64,000 nucleotides of DNA from Bacillota bacterium. Lineage in GTDB: Bacteria > Bacillota > SHA-98 > UBA4971. Of the stretch, positions 19,574 to 28,824 are shown piece by piece. Under the pieces are notes generated by a model that did not search any database, was not told the DNA's origin, and was given only the letters and a program-made list of their open reading frames with translations. Both the position numbers and the translations under genes were made by a program. Within the stretch, counting starts at the first letter, position 1. Every line of letters starts with the position of its first letter. Location of the stretch: assembly GCA_012842395.1 (NCBI GenBank), contig DUSX01000009.1, positions 1 to 64,000 on the forward strand, in the 5' to 3' direction.

Positions 19574-20273
19574 AAAGACCGGCCGGACGGTTGACGAGGC
19601 AGTCCAGGAGGCCCTCAAAGCGCTAGGCCTGATGCGCGACGAGGTGGAGGTCGAGGTGCTCGAGGAGCCGGCGAGGGGCATCCTTGGGCTGGTAGGCCAG
19701 AGGCCGGCACGAGTGAAGGTGACCGCCAAGGAGACGGCCGAGGCGGGCGCGGCTGGCACGATCGAGGTCTCGGGAAAGGCCGTTGAATTCCTGAAGGAAC
19801 TGCTGATGCATATGGGGTTCACCGACGTGTCAGTAAACGCCCGGGAGGCCGACGGAGTGCTCAGGCTCGACGTGGAGGGGAAGGGCCTGGGCGGGCTCAT
19901 CGGGAGACGTGGTGCCACCCTTGACGCCGTGCAGTACCTGGTCAACCTGGTCGCGGGTCGTTACGCGCGGGCGACGGGGCGGCGTGGCGCAGCGGACGAG
20001 GAGAGGCTCCGTATAATAGTGGATGCCGAAGGCTACCGGGCGAAGAGAGCGAAATCCTTGGAGCGACTGGCCCAGGCGGTGGCAGAGCGCGTGCGCAGGG
20101 AGGGGCGCAGTGCGACTTTGGAGCCCATGAACCCCATGGAGCGGCGCATAATCCACCTCGCTGTTCAGGGTTGCGACGGGGTCACGTCGTTCAGCGAGGG
20201 AGAGGAACCCTACAGGCGGGTGGTCATAGCGCCTGCGAAGAACGGGGGAACGGAGGATGGGGAGACCACGTGA
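19557..20273 (+). CDS. jag: Jag/KhpB-type RNA-binding protein (Jag-N, KH, R3H)
   Basis: 238 residues. Jag-N domain at about 1-52 (GRTVDEAVQEALKALGLMRDEVEVEVLEEPARG is its pattern), KH domain at about 85-165 (GLIGRRGATLDAVQYLVN with the GxxG loop) and R3H domain at about 170-232 (RRIIHLAVQ). KhpB/EloR binds RNA with KhpA and affects cell elongation in Gram-positive bacteria. It follows yidC, as usual. Confidence 0.95.
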   Translation: MAQSVEKTGRTVDEAVQEALKALGLMRDEVEVEVLEEPARGILGLVGQRPARVKVTAKETAEAGAAGTIEVSGKAVEFLKELLMHMGFTDVSVNAREADGVLRLDVEGKGLGGLIGRRGATLDAVQYLVNLVAGRYARATGRRGAADEERLRIIVDAEGYRAKRAKSLERLAQAVAERVRREGRSATLEPMNPMERRIIHLAVQGCDGVTSFSEGEEPYRRVVIAPAKNGGTEDGETT

Positions 20274-20369
20274 GTCACAGGAGGCGCCCTGGTGCGGGCG
20301 CGGGCCGGGGGCCCGCTTCGTGGAAGTTCGCGGAAGGCGAATGGGTGGTTGACCGAGCGTTTTGGCGTG

Positions 20370-20400
20370 AATGCGTGTCGTGCAGGCACGCATTTTAAAT
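20370..20400 (+). terminator. rho-independent terminator after jag
   Basis: AATGCGTG / CACGCATT stem (20370-20377 and 20387-20394) with a 9-nt loop, followed by TTAAAT. It would end the rpmH-jag transcript before mnmE. Confidence 0.65.
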
Positions 20401-20500
20401 TGGCGCCCTGGCCTAGAAGTCCGGGTGGGCGGGCGGCAACGACGTGGCCGTGCGGCGACGCGGGACACATGCGCAGGGAGCGTGCAGGGAAGAGAGCACT

Positions 20501-21913
20501 ATGGAAGGACGCTGGGTTGCTTCGAGCGAGGATACGATAGCGGCCATATCCACGGCTCTAGGAGAGGGCGGGATCGGGATCGTGCGGGTGAGCGGGCCGC
20601 ACGCTTTCGAGATCGCCTCCAAGGTGTTCCGGGACCCGTCGGGAAAGCGGCGTCGCAGCCTGAGGCCATGGGGGCTGAGGTACGGCGTGGTCGTGGACCC
20701 GAACACGGGCGAGGTGATAGACGAGGCGCTCGCAAGCGCGATGCCGGCTCCCCACAGCTTCACCCGGGAGGACGTGGTGGAGTTCAGTTGTCACGGCGGG
20801 GTGGGGCCTCTCTCCCGTGTACTGGATGTGGTGCTGAAATGCGGCGCGCGTCTGGCGCAGCCCGGCGAGTTCACGAGGCGCGCGTTCCTTTCGGGAAGGA
20901 TCGACCTGGCGCAGGCAGAGGCGGTCATCGAGATCATACGCGCGCGCACGGATTCCGCACGGAGGCTGGCGCTGGCAAACCTAAGAGGGGAGCTGTCCTC
21001 ATCGGTGGCGTCTATCCGGGAAGACGTGGTGGCGCTGTTGGCCCATCTCGAGGCGGTTGTGGATTTCCCAGAGGACGATGTTGAGGAGTTGGGACGGGCC
21101 GCGGTGGCGAGCGCGGCGCGCGAGGGCGTCGCGAGGCTGCGGGGCCTTGCGGCGAGGACACGGCGTGGGCGCGTGTACAGAGAAGGTGTGAGCGTGGCCA
21201 TCGTCGGGCGGCCCAACGTTGGGAAGTCCAGCCTCCTCAACGCTCTCCTCGGAAGGGCGAGGGCGATCGTGACGGATGTGCCGGGCACGACGCGCGACGC
21301 TGTGGAGGATTGGACGAGCATGCGCGGCGTGCCCGTGAGGCTCGTGGACACCGCGGGCCTGCGGCATACGGACGACCCGGTGGAGCGCATGGGGGTCGAC
21401 CGGGCGCTGGAGCATCTCACCGATGCCGACCTCGTCATCATCGTGATCGACGGGAGCGAGCCGTTGCAGGAGGACGACGTCCGAGCCTTGGGCCTGGCTG
21501 GTGAGAGAGGCGAAAAGGGCTGCGTGGTGGCGCTTAACAAGAGCGATCTCGAGTGCAAGGTGTCGGAAAGCGATATCGCCCAGCTTGCACGCGGCATGCC
21601 GATAGTGCGTGTGAGCGCGAAGTGCGGCACGGGCATAGCGGACATCGAGGAGGCTGTTGCGAGACTCGCCGTGGGCGCAGTCGCTGGCGTGAGCGAGGGG
21701 ACGGTGATGGCGACGGCGCGGCAGCAGGAGGCCCTGGAGCGCGCGGCGGCGGCGCTGGAGGACGCGGCATCCGCTGTGGACCAAGGCGCACCCGTTGATC
21801 TCGCGGCGATAGACGTGCGGGAGGCTCTGTTCTGGCTCGATCAAGTCACGGGGCGGTCGGCTTCGGATGATGTGTTGGACAAGATCTTCTCCGAGTTCTG
21901 TGTGGGCAAGTGA
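20501..21913 (+). CDS. mnmE: tRNA modification GTPase MnmE
   Basis: With MnmG installs the 5-carboxymethylaminomethyl group on wobble U34. Start at ATG 20501 gives 470 residues, beginning with DTIAAISTALGEGGIGIVR. The G domain has GRPNVGKSSLLN, DVPGTTRD, DTAGLRHTDD and NKSDL. It ends with the conserved FCVGK, whose Cys is typical of the family. mnmG follows with an overlapping GTGA. Confidence 0.97.
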   Translation: MEGRWVASSEDTIAAISTALGEGGIGIVRVSGPHAFEIASKVFRDPSGKRRRSLRPWGLRYGVVVDPNTGEVIDEALASAMPAPHSFTREDVVEFSCHGGVGPLSRVLDVVLKCGARLAQPGEFTRRAFLSGRIDLAQAEAVIEIIRARTDSARRLALANLRGELSSSVASIREDVVALLAHLEAVVDFPEDDVEELGRAAVASAAREGVARLRGLAARTRRGRVYREGVSVAIVGRPNVGKSSLLNALLGRARAIVTDVPGTTRDAVEDWTSMRGVPVRLVDTAGLRHTDDPVERMGVDRALEHLTDADLVIIVIDGSEPLQEDDVRALGLAGERGEKGCVVALNKSDLECKVSESDIAQLARGMPIVRVSAKCGTGIADIEEAVARLAVGAVAGVSEGTVMATARQQEALERAAAALEDAASAVDQGAPVDLAAIDVREALFWLDQVTGRSASDDVLDKIFSEFCVGK

Positions 21914-23838
21914 GCTGGCGAAAGGGGGTGTTGGCAGAGGTGAAAGAACGTGAGGCGGACGTCATCGTGGTTGGCGGAGGCCACGCCGGATGCGAGGCCG
22001 CGCTCGCGTGCGCGCGCATGGGCGCGGGCGTGCTTCTGCTGACCCTCGGCTGGGACGCGGTGGCCGCAATGCCGTGCAACCCGTCCATCGGCGGACCCGG
22101 CAAGGCTCAGCTCGTGCGGGAGATAGACGCGCTTGGGGGAGAGATGGGCCGGAACATAGACGCGACCTATCTTCAAATGAGGTTGCTCAACACAGGCAAG
22201 GGGCCGGCTGTACGCTCCCTACGAGCCCAGGCGGACAAGACCGCGTACGCCGAGAGGATGCGCGAAGTGCTGCGGCGGGAGCCGAACCTAGCGGTGGAGG
22301 TCGCACATGTCGTGGGGATCGAGGTGGGCGCGGACGGCGCCGTGTCGGGTGTTGTGACGCGCGAGCGCGGTCTCCTACGAGCGGCGGCTGTGATCATCGC
22401 GACCGGCACATATCTCGGGGGAACGGTCCATGTGGGTGAGCGTTCTTGGTCCTCGGGGCCTCAGGGGCAGCCTAGCGCGCAAGAGCTCGGACGCGCGTTG
22501 GCCGCGCTGGGCCTGCGGCTTGCGAGGTTCAAGACTGGTACGTCTCCAAGGGTCAGGAGGGACAGCGTGGACGTGGCAAAGATGCAGGAGCAGCACGGGG
22601 AGGTGCTCCCGTTCGGCTTCTCGTTCGATACGGAAGGCACCCGTCCCGATCAGGAACTCTGCTGGCTGACGTACACAACCCCTCGGACCCACGAGATAAT
22701 CCGGGCTAATCTCGGCAGAGCTCCTCTCTATACTGGGGCCATCACCGGACGCGGACCGCGCTACTGCCCGTCCATCGAGACCAAGGTGGTGCAGTTTCCT
22801 GCCAGGGAACGTCACCAGGTGTTCTTGGAGCCCGAGACGCGGGACGGCGATGTCATGTACCTGGGAGGGCTGTCCACGAGCCTCCCGGCGGACGTGCAGG
22901 AGGAGATGGTCCACAGCGTCCCTGGGTTGGAGGAGGCCGAGATACTCCGTCCCGGTTACGCCATAGAGTACGATTGCCTGGTCCCCACGGAGCTCCTGCC
23001 CTCGCTGGAGACAAAGAAGATCTCTGGGCTGTTTGCTGCAGGGCAGATCAACGGGACGTCCGGCTATGAAGAGGCCGCAAGCCAGGGGCTCATGGCGGGC
23101 ATCAACGCGGTCCTGAAGATCCGTGGCAAGGAGCCGCTGGTGCTGGAGCGTTCGGAGGCGTACATCGGCGTCCTCATCGATGACTTGGTGACGAAAGGGA
23201 CCTGCGAGCCGTACAGGATGATGACCTCGCGGGCGGAGTATCGCCTCACTCTGAGACAAGACAATGCAGACTTGAGGCTTACGGAAAAGGGCCACCAGGT
23301 CGGGCTGGTTCCGGAGGAGCGGTACGAGAGGTTTCTCGCAAGACGGCGGATGATCGAGGACGAGATGAAGCGGCTCGGCCGGACGGTCGTGCCGGGGGAT
23401 GCGAGGACCGCGCGCCTGCTGGCGGCCATCGGCACCGCGCCCCTTCAGTCGGAGACGTCGCTCGCGGATCTCTTGGCGAGACCCGAGGTGAGTTACGACA
23501 GACTGGCGGCAGTGGACGAGGGGAGGCCCGCGCTGCCGCAGAACGTCGTGCAGGTGGTGGAGATAGAGCTGAAGTACGCCGGCTATATAAGGAAACAGAA
23601 GGCGCAGATTGAGCGGGCGAGGCGCCTCGAAGCGCGGCTCCTGCCGCCCGACACTGACTACCGGATGATAGCTGGGCTTTCTCGCGAGGCCGTGGAAAAG
23701 CTCTCGGAGATCCGCCCGCGGTCGATAGGACAGGCGGCGCGCATATCTGGGGTATCTCCCGCTGACATCATGGCGCTCCTGGTTTACGTCGAATCCGGGC
23801 GGCGTCGAGCAACCATCGGCGGCTTGCGTGGCGCGTGA
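21910..23838 (+). CDS. mnmG: tRNA uridine modification FAD enzyme MnmG (GidA)
   Basis: 642 residues from GTG 21910. FAD-binding GGGHAGCEAALACARMG near residues 20-36, then MPCNPSIGGPGKAQLVREID, both MnmG signatures. The CxxY-type segment GYAIEYDCLVPTEL and the helical C-terminal domain that binds MnmE are complete. Partner of MnmE in the same operon. Confidence 0.97.
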   Translation: MSWRKGVLAEVKEREADVIVVGGGHAGCEAALACARMGAGVLLLTLGWDAVAAMPCNPSIGGPGKAQLVREIDALGGEMGRNIDATYLQMRLLNTGKGPAVRSLRAQADKTAYAERMREVLRREPNLAVEVAHVVGIEVGADGAVSGVVTRERGLLRAAAVIIATGTYLGGTVHVGERSWSSGPQGQPSAQELGRALAALGLRLARFKTGTSPRVRRDSVDVAKMQEQHGEVLPFGFSFDTEGTRPDQELCWLTYTTPRTHEIIRANLGRAPLYTGAITGRGPRYCPSIETKVVQFPARERHQVFLEPETRDGDVMYLGGLSTSLPADVQEEMVHSVPGLEEAEILRPGYAIEYDCLVPTELLPSLETKKISGLFAAGQINGTSGYEEAASQGLMAGINAVLKIRGKEPLVLERSEAYIGVLIDDLVTKGTCEPYRMMTSRAEYRLTLRQDNADLRLTEKGHQVGLVPEERYERFLARRRMIEDEMKRLGRTVVPGDARTARLLAAIGTAPLQSETSLADLLARPEVSYDRLAAVDEGRPALPQNVVQVVEIELKYAGYIRKQKAQIERARRLEARLLPPDTDYRMIAGLSREAVEKLSEIRPRSIGQAARISGVSPADIMALLVYVESGRRRATIGGLRGA

Positions 23839-23853
23839 CGGTCCAGACTGGGG

Positions 23854-24612
23854 GTGGCGGCTGCGGGTTTCAGGGACGTCTTGGAGCGAGGTGCGAGTGA
23901 GCTCGGAATACGGCTCGACTCCCGGGCGATCGGTGTTTTCGAGCGCCATTACCGTGTGCTCGTGGACTGCAACCGGCGGGTGAACCTCACTTCGATTGAG
24001 GGCGAGGAGGAGGCGGCGGTGAAGCATTTCCTGGATTCCTTAACGTGCCTCCTCGCCGTTGATCTGCCGGAAGGGTGCAAGGTAGTGGACGTAGGGAGCG
24101 GCGCGGGTTTCCCCGGTGTGGTCCTGAAAGTGGCCCGTGGCGGGATCAGGCTTGCGCTGGTGGAGGCGTCGCGGAAGAGGGCGGATTTCCTGAGAGATCT
24201 CGTGGACATGTTGGGGCTCAGCGATGTCGAGGTATTGTGGGACCGTGCGGAGCGGCTGGGACGAACGTCGGTACACCGGGAATCGTACGACGTGGTGACC
24301 GCACGGGCTGTTGGCGAAATGGCGGTCCTGGCGGAGCTGTGCTTACCCTTCGTCAGAGTGGGGGGCATGTTTGTCGCCCAGAAGGGGCCGGACGCGCGTG
24401 AAGAGATGGAGGCGTCGGCTGAGGCCGTGGAGACGATGGGAGGCGTGGTGGACCGCGTAGTACCGGTGTGCCTGCCCTTTGGATACGGCGGACGGAGCAT
24501 CGTGGTAGTAAGAAAGGAATCCACGACCCCTGCCCGTTATCCGAGACGTCCCGGGATCCCTGAAAAGAGACCCATTAAGAGAGCCAGAGAGCCGGAGCTG
24601 ACACGGGGTTGA
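23854..24612 (+). CDS. rsmG: 16S rRNA (guanine527-N7)-methyltransferase RsmG
   Basis: 252 residues. The SAM-binding motif VVDVGSGAGFPGVVLK is at about residues 80-95, with an earlier RVNLTSI segment and KHFLDSL, both family marks. The last about 30 residues are basic and Pro-rich, longer than usual. It is 15 bp after mnmG; a 268-bp gap follows. Confidence 0.95.
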   Translation: MAAAGFRDVLERGASELGIRLDSRAIGVFERHYRVLVDCNRRVNLTSIEGEEEAAVKHFLDSLTCLLAVDLPEGCKVVDVGSGAGFPGVVLKVARGGIRLALVEASRKRADFLRDLVDMLGLSDVEVLWDRAERLGRTSVHRESYDVVTARAVGEMAVLAELCLPFVRVGGMFVAQKGPDAREEMEASAEAVETMGGVVDRVVPVCLPFGYGGRSIVVVRKESTTPARYPRRPGIPEKRPIKRAREPELTRG

Positions 24613-24686
24613 AGCTGCCGGGAGGCGGGGCGGGGGCGGCGCGCGGTGATGAACGGCGCCGCCCGTGCATGCGTGTATGCGTGCGT

Positions 24687-24733
24687 GGGTGGGTGCGTGG
24701 GTGCGGGCGGGCCGGTGGGGCCGGTGGGGTGGG
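24687..24733 (+). other. G-quadruplex-prone G-run cluster upstream of noc
   Basis: Five GGG runs in 25 bp (24687-24711) with loops of 1 to 5 nt, and further G4/G3 runs up to 24733. They lie on the noc coding strand, about 150 bp before its start, so the structure could also form in the noc leader RNA. No gene is visible in 24613-24880. Confidence 0.6.
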
Positions 24734-24880
24734 CCGGCGCTGTCGTGAGGCGGAGAGCTGCGAGGCTGGCGGGGAGCGGGCGCGGTTCGGGTGGGTGTTC
24801 TTGAGGGACCTGTGGGGAGGATCTAGGTTCCCGGCGACGAAATACTATGTTACCGGTTCTGGGGGAGAGGCGGCTCGGCA

Positions 24881-25780
24881 ATGAAGGATGAGCTTGCGCG
24901 CCTCATAGGGTTGCGCAGGAAAGGCGAGACAGGGGCAAAGGAAACCGTGAGGGAGATCCCGTTGGACCTCATTGGGCCAAATCCCTATCAGCCGCGGGAA
25001 GCCTTCGACGAGGAAAGCCTCAGAGAGCTAGCCGACTCCATAAGGGAGCACGGCTTGATCCAGCCCGTGATAGTGCGGCAGCTAGGCGAGAAGTACGAGG
25101 TCATCGCGGGGGAGAGGCGGCTGCGAGCCTGTCGGCTGGCGGGGCTGCAGACCGTGCCGGCCATTGTCCGGGATATGTCGCCTGGCGAGAGCGCCGAGGT
25201 CTCGCTCGTCGAGAACCTTCAGCGCAAGGACCTGAACGTGCTGGAGGAGGCTACTGGCTATCAGAAACTGCTGGGTGAGTTCGGGCTGACGCAGCAGGAG
25301 TTGGCGAAGCGCGTAGGCAAAAGCCAGTCGACGATCGCGAACAAGCTGAGGTTGTTGAAACTACCGAAGCCCGTGCTCGATGCGCTGGCAAGTGAGATCA
25401 TATCCGAGCGGCATGCAAGGGCTCTTCTCAGGCTTCCATCAGAGCAGGAGCAAGTGATGGTGTTGCGAAGGATTCACGCCCAGGGCCTGACGGTGGGGCA
25501 AACTGAGGCGCTCATCGACGAGAGGCTGAAGGAGATCCGGCGCAAACGAGTGAGACGAAAGGTGCGGGGACAGGAAGCCGGAGCCGTGCGCGCGTTCAAG
25601 GATATACGGGTGTTTCTGAACTCTGTGAGGGATGTGGTCCGGCAGCTAAAGGCAACGGGCGTGAGCGTGGGCTTCGAGGAGAAGGACGAGGGTGACGTCC
25701 TCGAGCTCAGGATCAGAATCGCGAAGTCGGGTCGCGATGAGAGTGGCGAGTCTCAAGGGCCGAAGGCTGCCGAAGGGTGA
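24881..25780 (+). CDS. noc: nucleoid occlusion protein Noc (ParB-like)
   Basis: 299 residues from ATG 24881. ParB-type CTP-binding fold with NPYQPRE at about 34-40 and the full GERRLRA motif at 77-83, ENLQRKD near 113, and the HTH LTQQELAKRVGKSQSTIANK. Noc binds palindromes like ATTTCCCGGGAAAT and blocks division over the chromosome; one perfect site is at 29568. The position between rsmG and soj is the usual Noc position. The C-terminal part is helical and basic. There is no obvious N-terminal membrane helix of Bacillus type, although the first 12 residues (ELARLIGLRRK) could be weakly amphipathic. Confidence 0.92.
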   Translation: MKDELARLIGLRRKGETGAKETVREIPLDLIGPNPYQPREAFDEESLRELADSIREHGLIQPVIVRQLGEKYEVIAGERRLRACRLAGLQTVPAIVRDMSPGESAEVSLVENLQRKDLNVLEEATGYQKLLGEFGLTQQELAKRVGKSQSTIANKLRLLKLPKPVLDALASEIISERHARALLRLPSEQEQVMVLRRIHAQGLTVGQTEALIDERLKEIRRKRVRRKVRGQEAGAVRAFKDIRVFLNSVRDVVRQLKATGVSVGFEEKDEGDVLELRIRIAKSGRDESGESQGPKAAEG

Positions 25781-25945
25781 AAGCGCAGGAAAGCGCCGGA
25801 ACGCGCAAGGGCGCAGGCGCGATCGGGGCGCGGTCGTGGGTGGCTGCGACGCGGCCGCGGCGGGCCGGGCGGGCTGCGGGGCAGGTGCGGCGGAGAGAGC
25901 CGAAGGTTAGGGTTCCCGGCACAACATCTGCAGGGGCGTGTGACG

Positions 25946-26707
25946 ATGGGCAAAGTGATGGCTGTGGTGAACCAGAAGGGCGGAGTTGGGAAGAGCACGA
26001 CGGCTGTGAATCTCAGCGCGTGCATCGCGGCGCAGGGACTGCCGGTCCTGCTCGTGGACGTGGATCCGCAGGGCAACGCGAGCAGCGGGGTCGGCGTCGA
26101 CAAGGGGTCGACCAAGCGCTGCGTGTACGACGCTATCATCAATGACGAGCCGCTGGAAAGCCTCACCCTCGGAACTGCCATCCCCGACCTGAAAGTGGTG
26201 CCTGCAAGCATACAGTTGGCCGGAGCGGAGATCGAGCTCGTGTCCACCATGTCACGCGAGGTAAGGCTGCGGAGAGCGCTCGAACGCGTGCGCGACAGGT
26301 ATAGATACGTGATAATCGATTGCCCGCCGTCGCTAGGCCTTCTGACGTTGAACGCGCTCACCGCGGCGGACTCGGTCATCGTGCCGATCCAGTGCGAGTA
26401 CTACGCGCTTGAGGGCCTGAGCCAATTGCTGAATACCATCCAGCTTGTCCAGAAGCACTTGAACCCGGCGTTGAAGCTGGAGGGCGTGGTCCTCACCATG
26501 TACGACCCCCGCACGAACCTGTCTCAGCAAGTGATAGACGAGGTCAGAGGCTTCTTCAAGGAGAAGGTGTACGCGACAGTGATTCCGAGGAACATCCGCC
26601 TCAGCGAAGCCCCAAGCTATGGGAAGCCGATCATCCTGTACGATGATAGGTCCAAGGGCGCCGAGGCATACAGACAACTGGCGAAGGAAGTGATGGCCAG
26701 TGCCTAG
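25946..26707 (+). CDS. soj: chromosome-partitioning ATPase ParA/Soj
   Basis: Start at ATG 25946 (GTG 25940 is also in frame) gives 253 residues. Deviant Walker [13 protein letters not shown] at about 11-22, Walker A' [11 protein letters not shown], Walker [14 protein letters not shown]. Soj works with Spo0J/ParB in origin segregation and controls DnaA in Bacillus. It overlaps parB by 8 nt, so they are coupled. Confidence 0.97.
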   Translation: MGKVMAVVNQKGGVGKSTTAVNLSACIAAQGLPVLLVDVDPQGNASSGVGVDKGSTKRCVYDAIINDEPLESLTLGTAIPDLKVVPASIQLAGAEIELVSTMSREVRLRRALERVRDRYRYVIIDCPPSLGLLTLNALTAADSVIVPIQCEYYALEGLSQLLNTIQLVQKHLNPALKLEGVVLTMYDPRTNLSQQVIDEVRGFFKEKVYATVIPRNIRLSEAPSYGKPIILYDDRSKGAEAYRQLAKEVMASA

Positions 26708-27548
26708 GAAGGGGCTGGGTAAGGGGCTGAGCGCGCTCATTCCAGATATGCAGCCCGAAGACTCTGAGCGAGTTAGGGAGCTGCCGATAGATCAAATCCA
26801 GCCCAACCCGTATCAGCCGAGGAAGCGCTTCGACGATGCGAAGCTTGCTGAGCTCGCGGACTCCATCAAGGCCCACGGCATCGTGCAACCTGTGGTGGTG
26901 CGGAAGGTGGATGATGGATACCAGCTCGTGGTGGGACAGCGGCGCCTTTTGGCGGCTCGGATGGCCGGGCTCGCGGAAGTTCCCGCGGTGGTGACCGAGC
27001 TGGACGACTCGGAGATGATCCAGGTCGCGCTGATCGAGAACCTGCAGCGGGAAGACCTCAATCCGATGGAGGAGGCCGAGTCATACCGGCGGTTGGTTGA
27101 GGACTTTGGGATGAGTCAAGAGGAGCTCGCGGGAGTCCTCGGGCGGAGCAGGCCGTCCATCGCTAACACGCTGCGGCTTCTCAATCTTCAGCCAGAAGTG
27201 CAGGAAGTTGTTTCACGTGGAACAATCTCCATGGGGCACGCGAGGGCGCTCCTGGCTATTCAAGACCCGGCGTTGCAGGTGGAGACGTGCGATCACGTGG
27301 TTCGAGAGGAGCTCTCCGTGCGCGAAACGGAGGAGCTGGTGCGCCGGGTGCTGGCGGCCGGCAGGATCGGCGAGAAAGGAAAGAAGGACGAGCGTCCAAA
27401 GGATCCGGAGATAGCTTCCCTTGAGGAGAGGTTGCGACGGGCGTTCGGGACGCAAGTGAGGATCATACCGGGCAAGAAAAAAGGCAAGATCGAGATAGAA
27501 TACTATAGCGACGAGGACCTCGAGAGGATACTCGCCCTAGTGTTGTGA
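26700..27548 (+). CDS. spo0J: chromosome-partitioning protein ParB/Spo0J with a GQRR variant motif
   Basis: CTP-dependent DNA clamp loaded at parS. 282 residues from GTG 26700: [12 protein letters not shown] start (Soj-stimulating peptide), NPYQPRK at about 36-42, [23 protein letters not shown] near 137-156, C-terminal dimer domain. The CTP-binding motif, normally GERRxRA, reads GQRRLLA at residues 79-85: Glu is Gln and the last Arg is Leu. The codon is clearly CAG (gga cag cgg cgc). The second acidic motif ENLQRED (113-119) is intact. A parS site is inside this gene. Confidence 0.95.
   Translation: MPRKGLGKGLSALIPDMQPEDSERVRELPIDQIQPNPYQPRKRFDDAKLAELADSIKAHGIVQPVVVRKVDDGYQLVVGQRRLLAARMAGLAEVPAVVTELDDSEMIQVALIENLQREDLNPMEEAESYRRLVEDFGMSQEELAGVLGRSRPSIANTLRLLNLQPEVQEVVSRGTISMGHARALLAIQDPALQVETCDHVVREELSVRETEELVRRVLAAGRIGEKGKKDERPKDPEIASLEERLRRAFGTQVRIIPGKKKGKIEIEYYSDEDLERILALVL
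27209..27224. promoter_or_regulatory. parS: parS site inside parB
   Basis: TGTTTCACGTGGAACA, one base from the palindrome TGTTTCACGTGAAACA and a known Bacillota parS variant. In Bacillus a parS also lies inside spo0J. Confidence 0.95.
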
Positions 27549-27650
27549 GCACGGCCGGGCCCGGCCTCGGGGCCGCGCATCGGACAGGCGTGGCAGGGTC
27601 GGCTGGCCGGGCTTGCGTGAAGGCGACGGGGAGGCTTGGCTTTGATGGAG

Positions 27651-27684
27651 GCCGGGCGCGATGTTGGTGGAGAGCGCGCCCGGC
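27651..27684 (+). terminator. hairpin after parB, probable terminator
   Basis: 10-bp perfect stem GCCGGGCGCG / CGCGCCCGGC with a 14-nt loop, 100 bp after the parB stop. It is followed by CCTTTGC rather than a T-run, so strength is uncertain. Confidence 0.5.
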
Positions 27685-27914
27685 CCTTTGCATCTCAAGG
27701 ACATCCCCACGAGACCGTCGAAGTCACGGGCATCGTGGCAAGACGGCCGGGCCGTGAATGAGAGTGCGTTAGTCTTTGCCCCGTTGCCGGCAGTTACCAG
27801 ATGGCGGGTGTTGTGCCGCGTGGGCGATGTTGCGCCGTTGCGCTCGGGGACGCGGGGACGGCGCGCAGAGCGGGGCGCCTAGACAGAATCCAGCCCGTGA
27901 GGCTAAGTACGAGG

Positions 27915-28242
27915 CTAGGTACGTTGGGAAAAGTCCGCACGACTCTTCGGGATGGGGCGGTCCTTCCCGGGGTTGCCGGCGTTGCCCTCCGGGGACGGCG
28001 CGCCTGCTGCGCGTCTCGTTCGAATTCGGAGCTTAAGGCGGCCGAATTCTCCCCCCGCCCCGTCCCGCAGGCACCGGCAACCCTGGCGCCGTCAAGAACG
28101 GGGACGAAAAGTCATGGCGGAGAGTGTTGAACTCCCCAGTGGTTGCCAATCTGTGCAGCCTTGGCGACGGCTTGGTGGGCTTCAACTGGGCCGAGGCGAA
28201 ATAATGTGGGAGGGTTCGACGCTCCCACGGCGCCATACTTAG
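27915..28242 (+). repeat. composite repeat A+B, copy 3 (about 328 bp)
   Basis: Left terminus CTAGGTACGTTGGG, right terminus GGCGCCATACTTAG (inverted match). The left 200 bp are an A unit, with CCTCCGGGGACGGCGCGCC, CCGAATTCTCC, GCACCGGCAACCCTGGCGCC and a GGACGAAAAGTCATGGCGG arm. The rest is a B unit: GTGTTGAACTCCCCAG at 28124-28139, then GGCGACGGCTTGGTGGGCTTCAA. Non-coding. Confidence 0.75.
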
Positions 28243-28299
28243 TGGCTAGTGGCCGGATGTTGACACGCCCCATGCTGTCACCGGCTCCCCTCCGACGAT

Positions 28300-28415
28300 C
28301 TGAAGCACTTTCGCACGAGAATGTTGAACCGTTGAACCTCGCGGTAACCGGCCACCTGCGCGGCCACAGCGAGGGTTTTGCCGACTTCAAACGGGCCGAG
28401 ACGGCGTGATATCGG
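28300..28415 (+). repeat. degenerate B repeat
   Basis: GAATGTTGAACCGTTGAACC at about 28319, followed by AGCGAGGGTTTTGCCGACTTCAAACGGGCCGAG at about 28369-28401, follows the B pattern with several changes. It is directly downstream of copy 3. Confidence 0.5.
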
Positions 28416-28808
28416 GAAAACGAGAGGTGTGCGGCACCTCCCTCTGGCGTTGAGAGGCAATGGTGTGTCGTTCGCGCGCGACGGGACGCGCCCGGGTGCG
28501 AATGAGCCTCCGTTGAGGGCGCCCGCCTGTCCCAGGTGGCCCGCCCGCCATGCAGGGCGGTCTCTCTTGGCCCGGGCGCGCCACGTGGGCAGGGCTCAGT
28601 GTGGGAGAGCCCTGCGTTCCAGGCGAACCGGGAACGGAGGTTTGCGCAGGTGCGGGCGTGGGTTCAGGGTGCAGTCGCAGGTTGGCCGGAGGCGGCGAGA
28701 TCGCGGAGGCCGGGGTAATCCCACTTGGGTGGCCGTGGCCCATCCGGTCTGACGTGGCGAACAGCCGTTCGGTTTCTGTATAGGCAAACGCCCTTAGTCC
28801 AAAGAGAG

Positions 28809-28824
28809 TGTTCCACGTGGAACA
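28809..28824. promoter_or_regulatory. parS: parS site
   Basis: TGTTCCACGTGGAACA, a perfect 16-bp palindrome matching the Bacillota parS consensus at all but the two symmetric positions. It lies in non-coding DNA 1.3 kb after parB. Confidence 0.96.

Noticed and set aside
22375-24027. 550-residue antisense open frame across mnmG
   Set aside because: It is the mirror of an intact, highly conserved gene in high-GC DNA; composition is Arg/His/Leu-rich and no ribosome site or motif is present.
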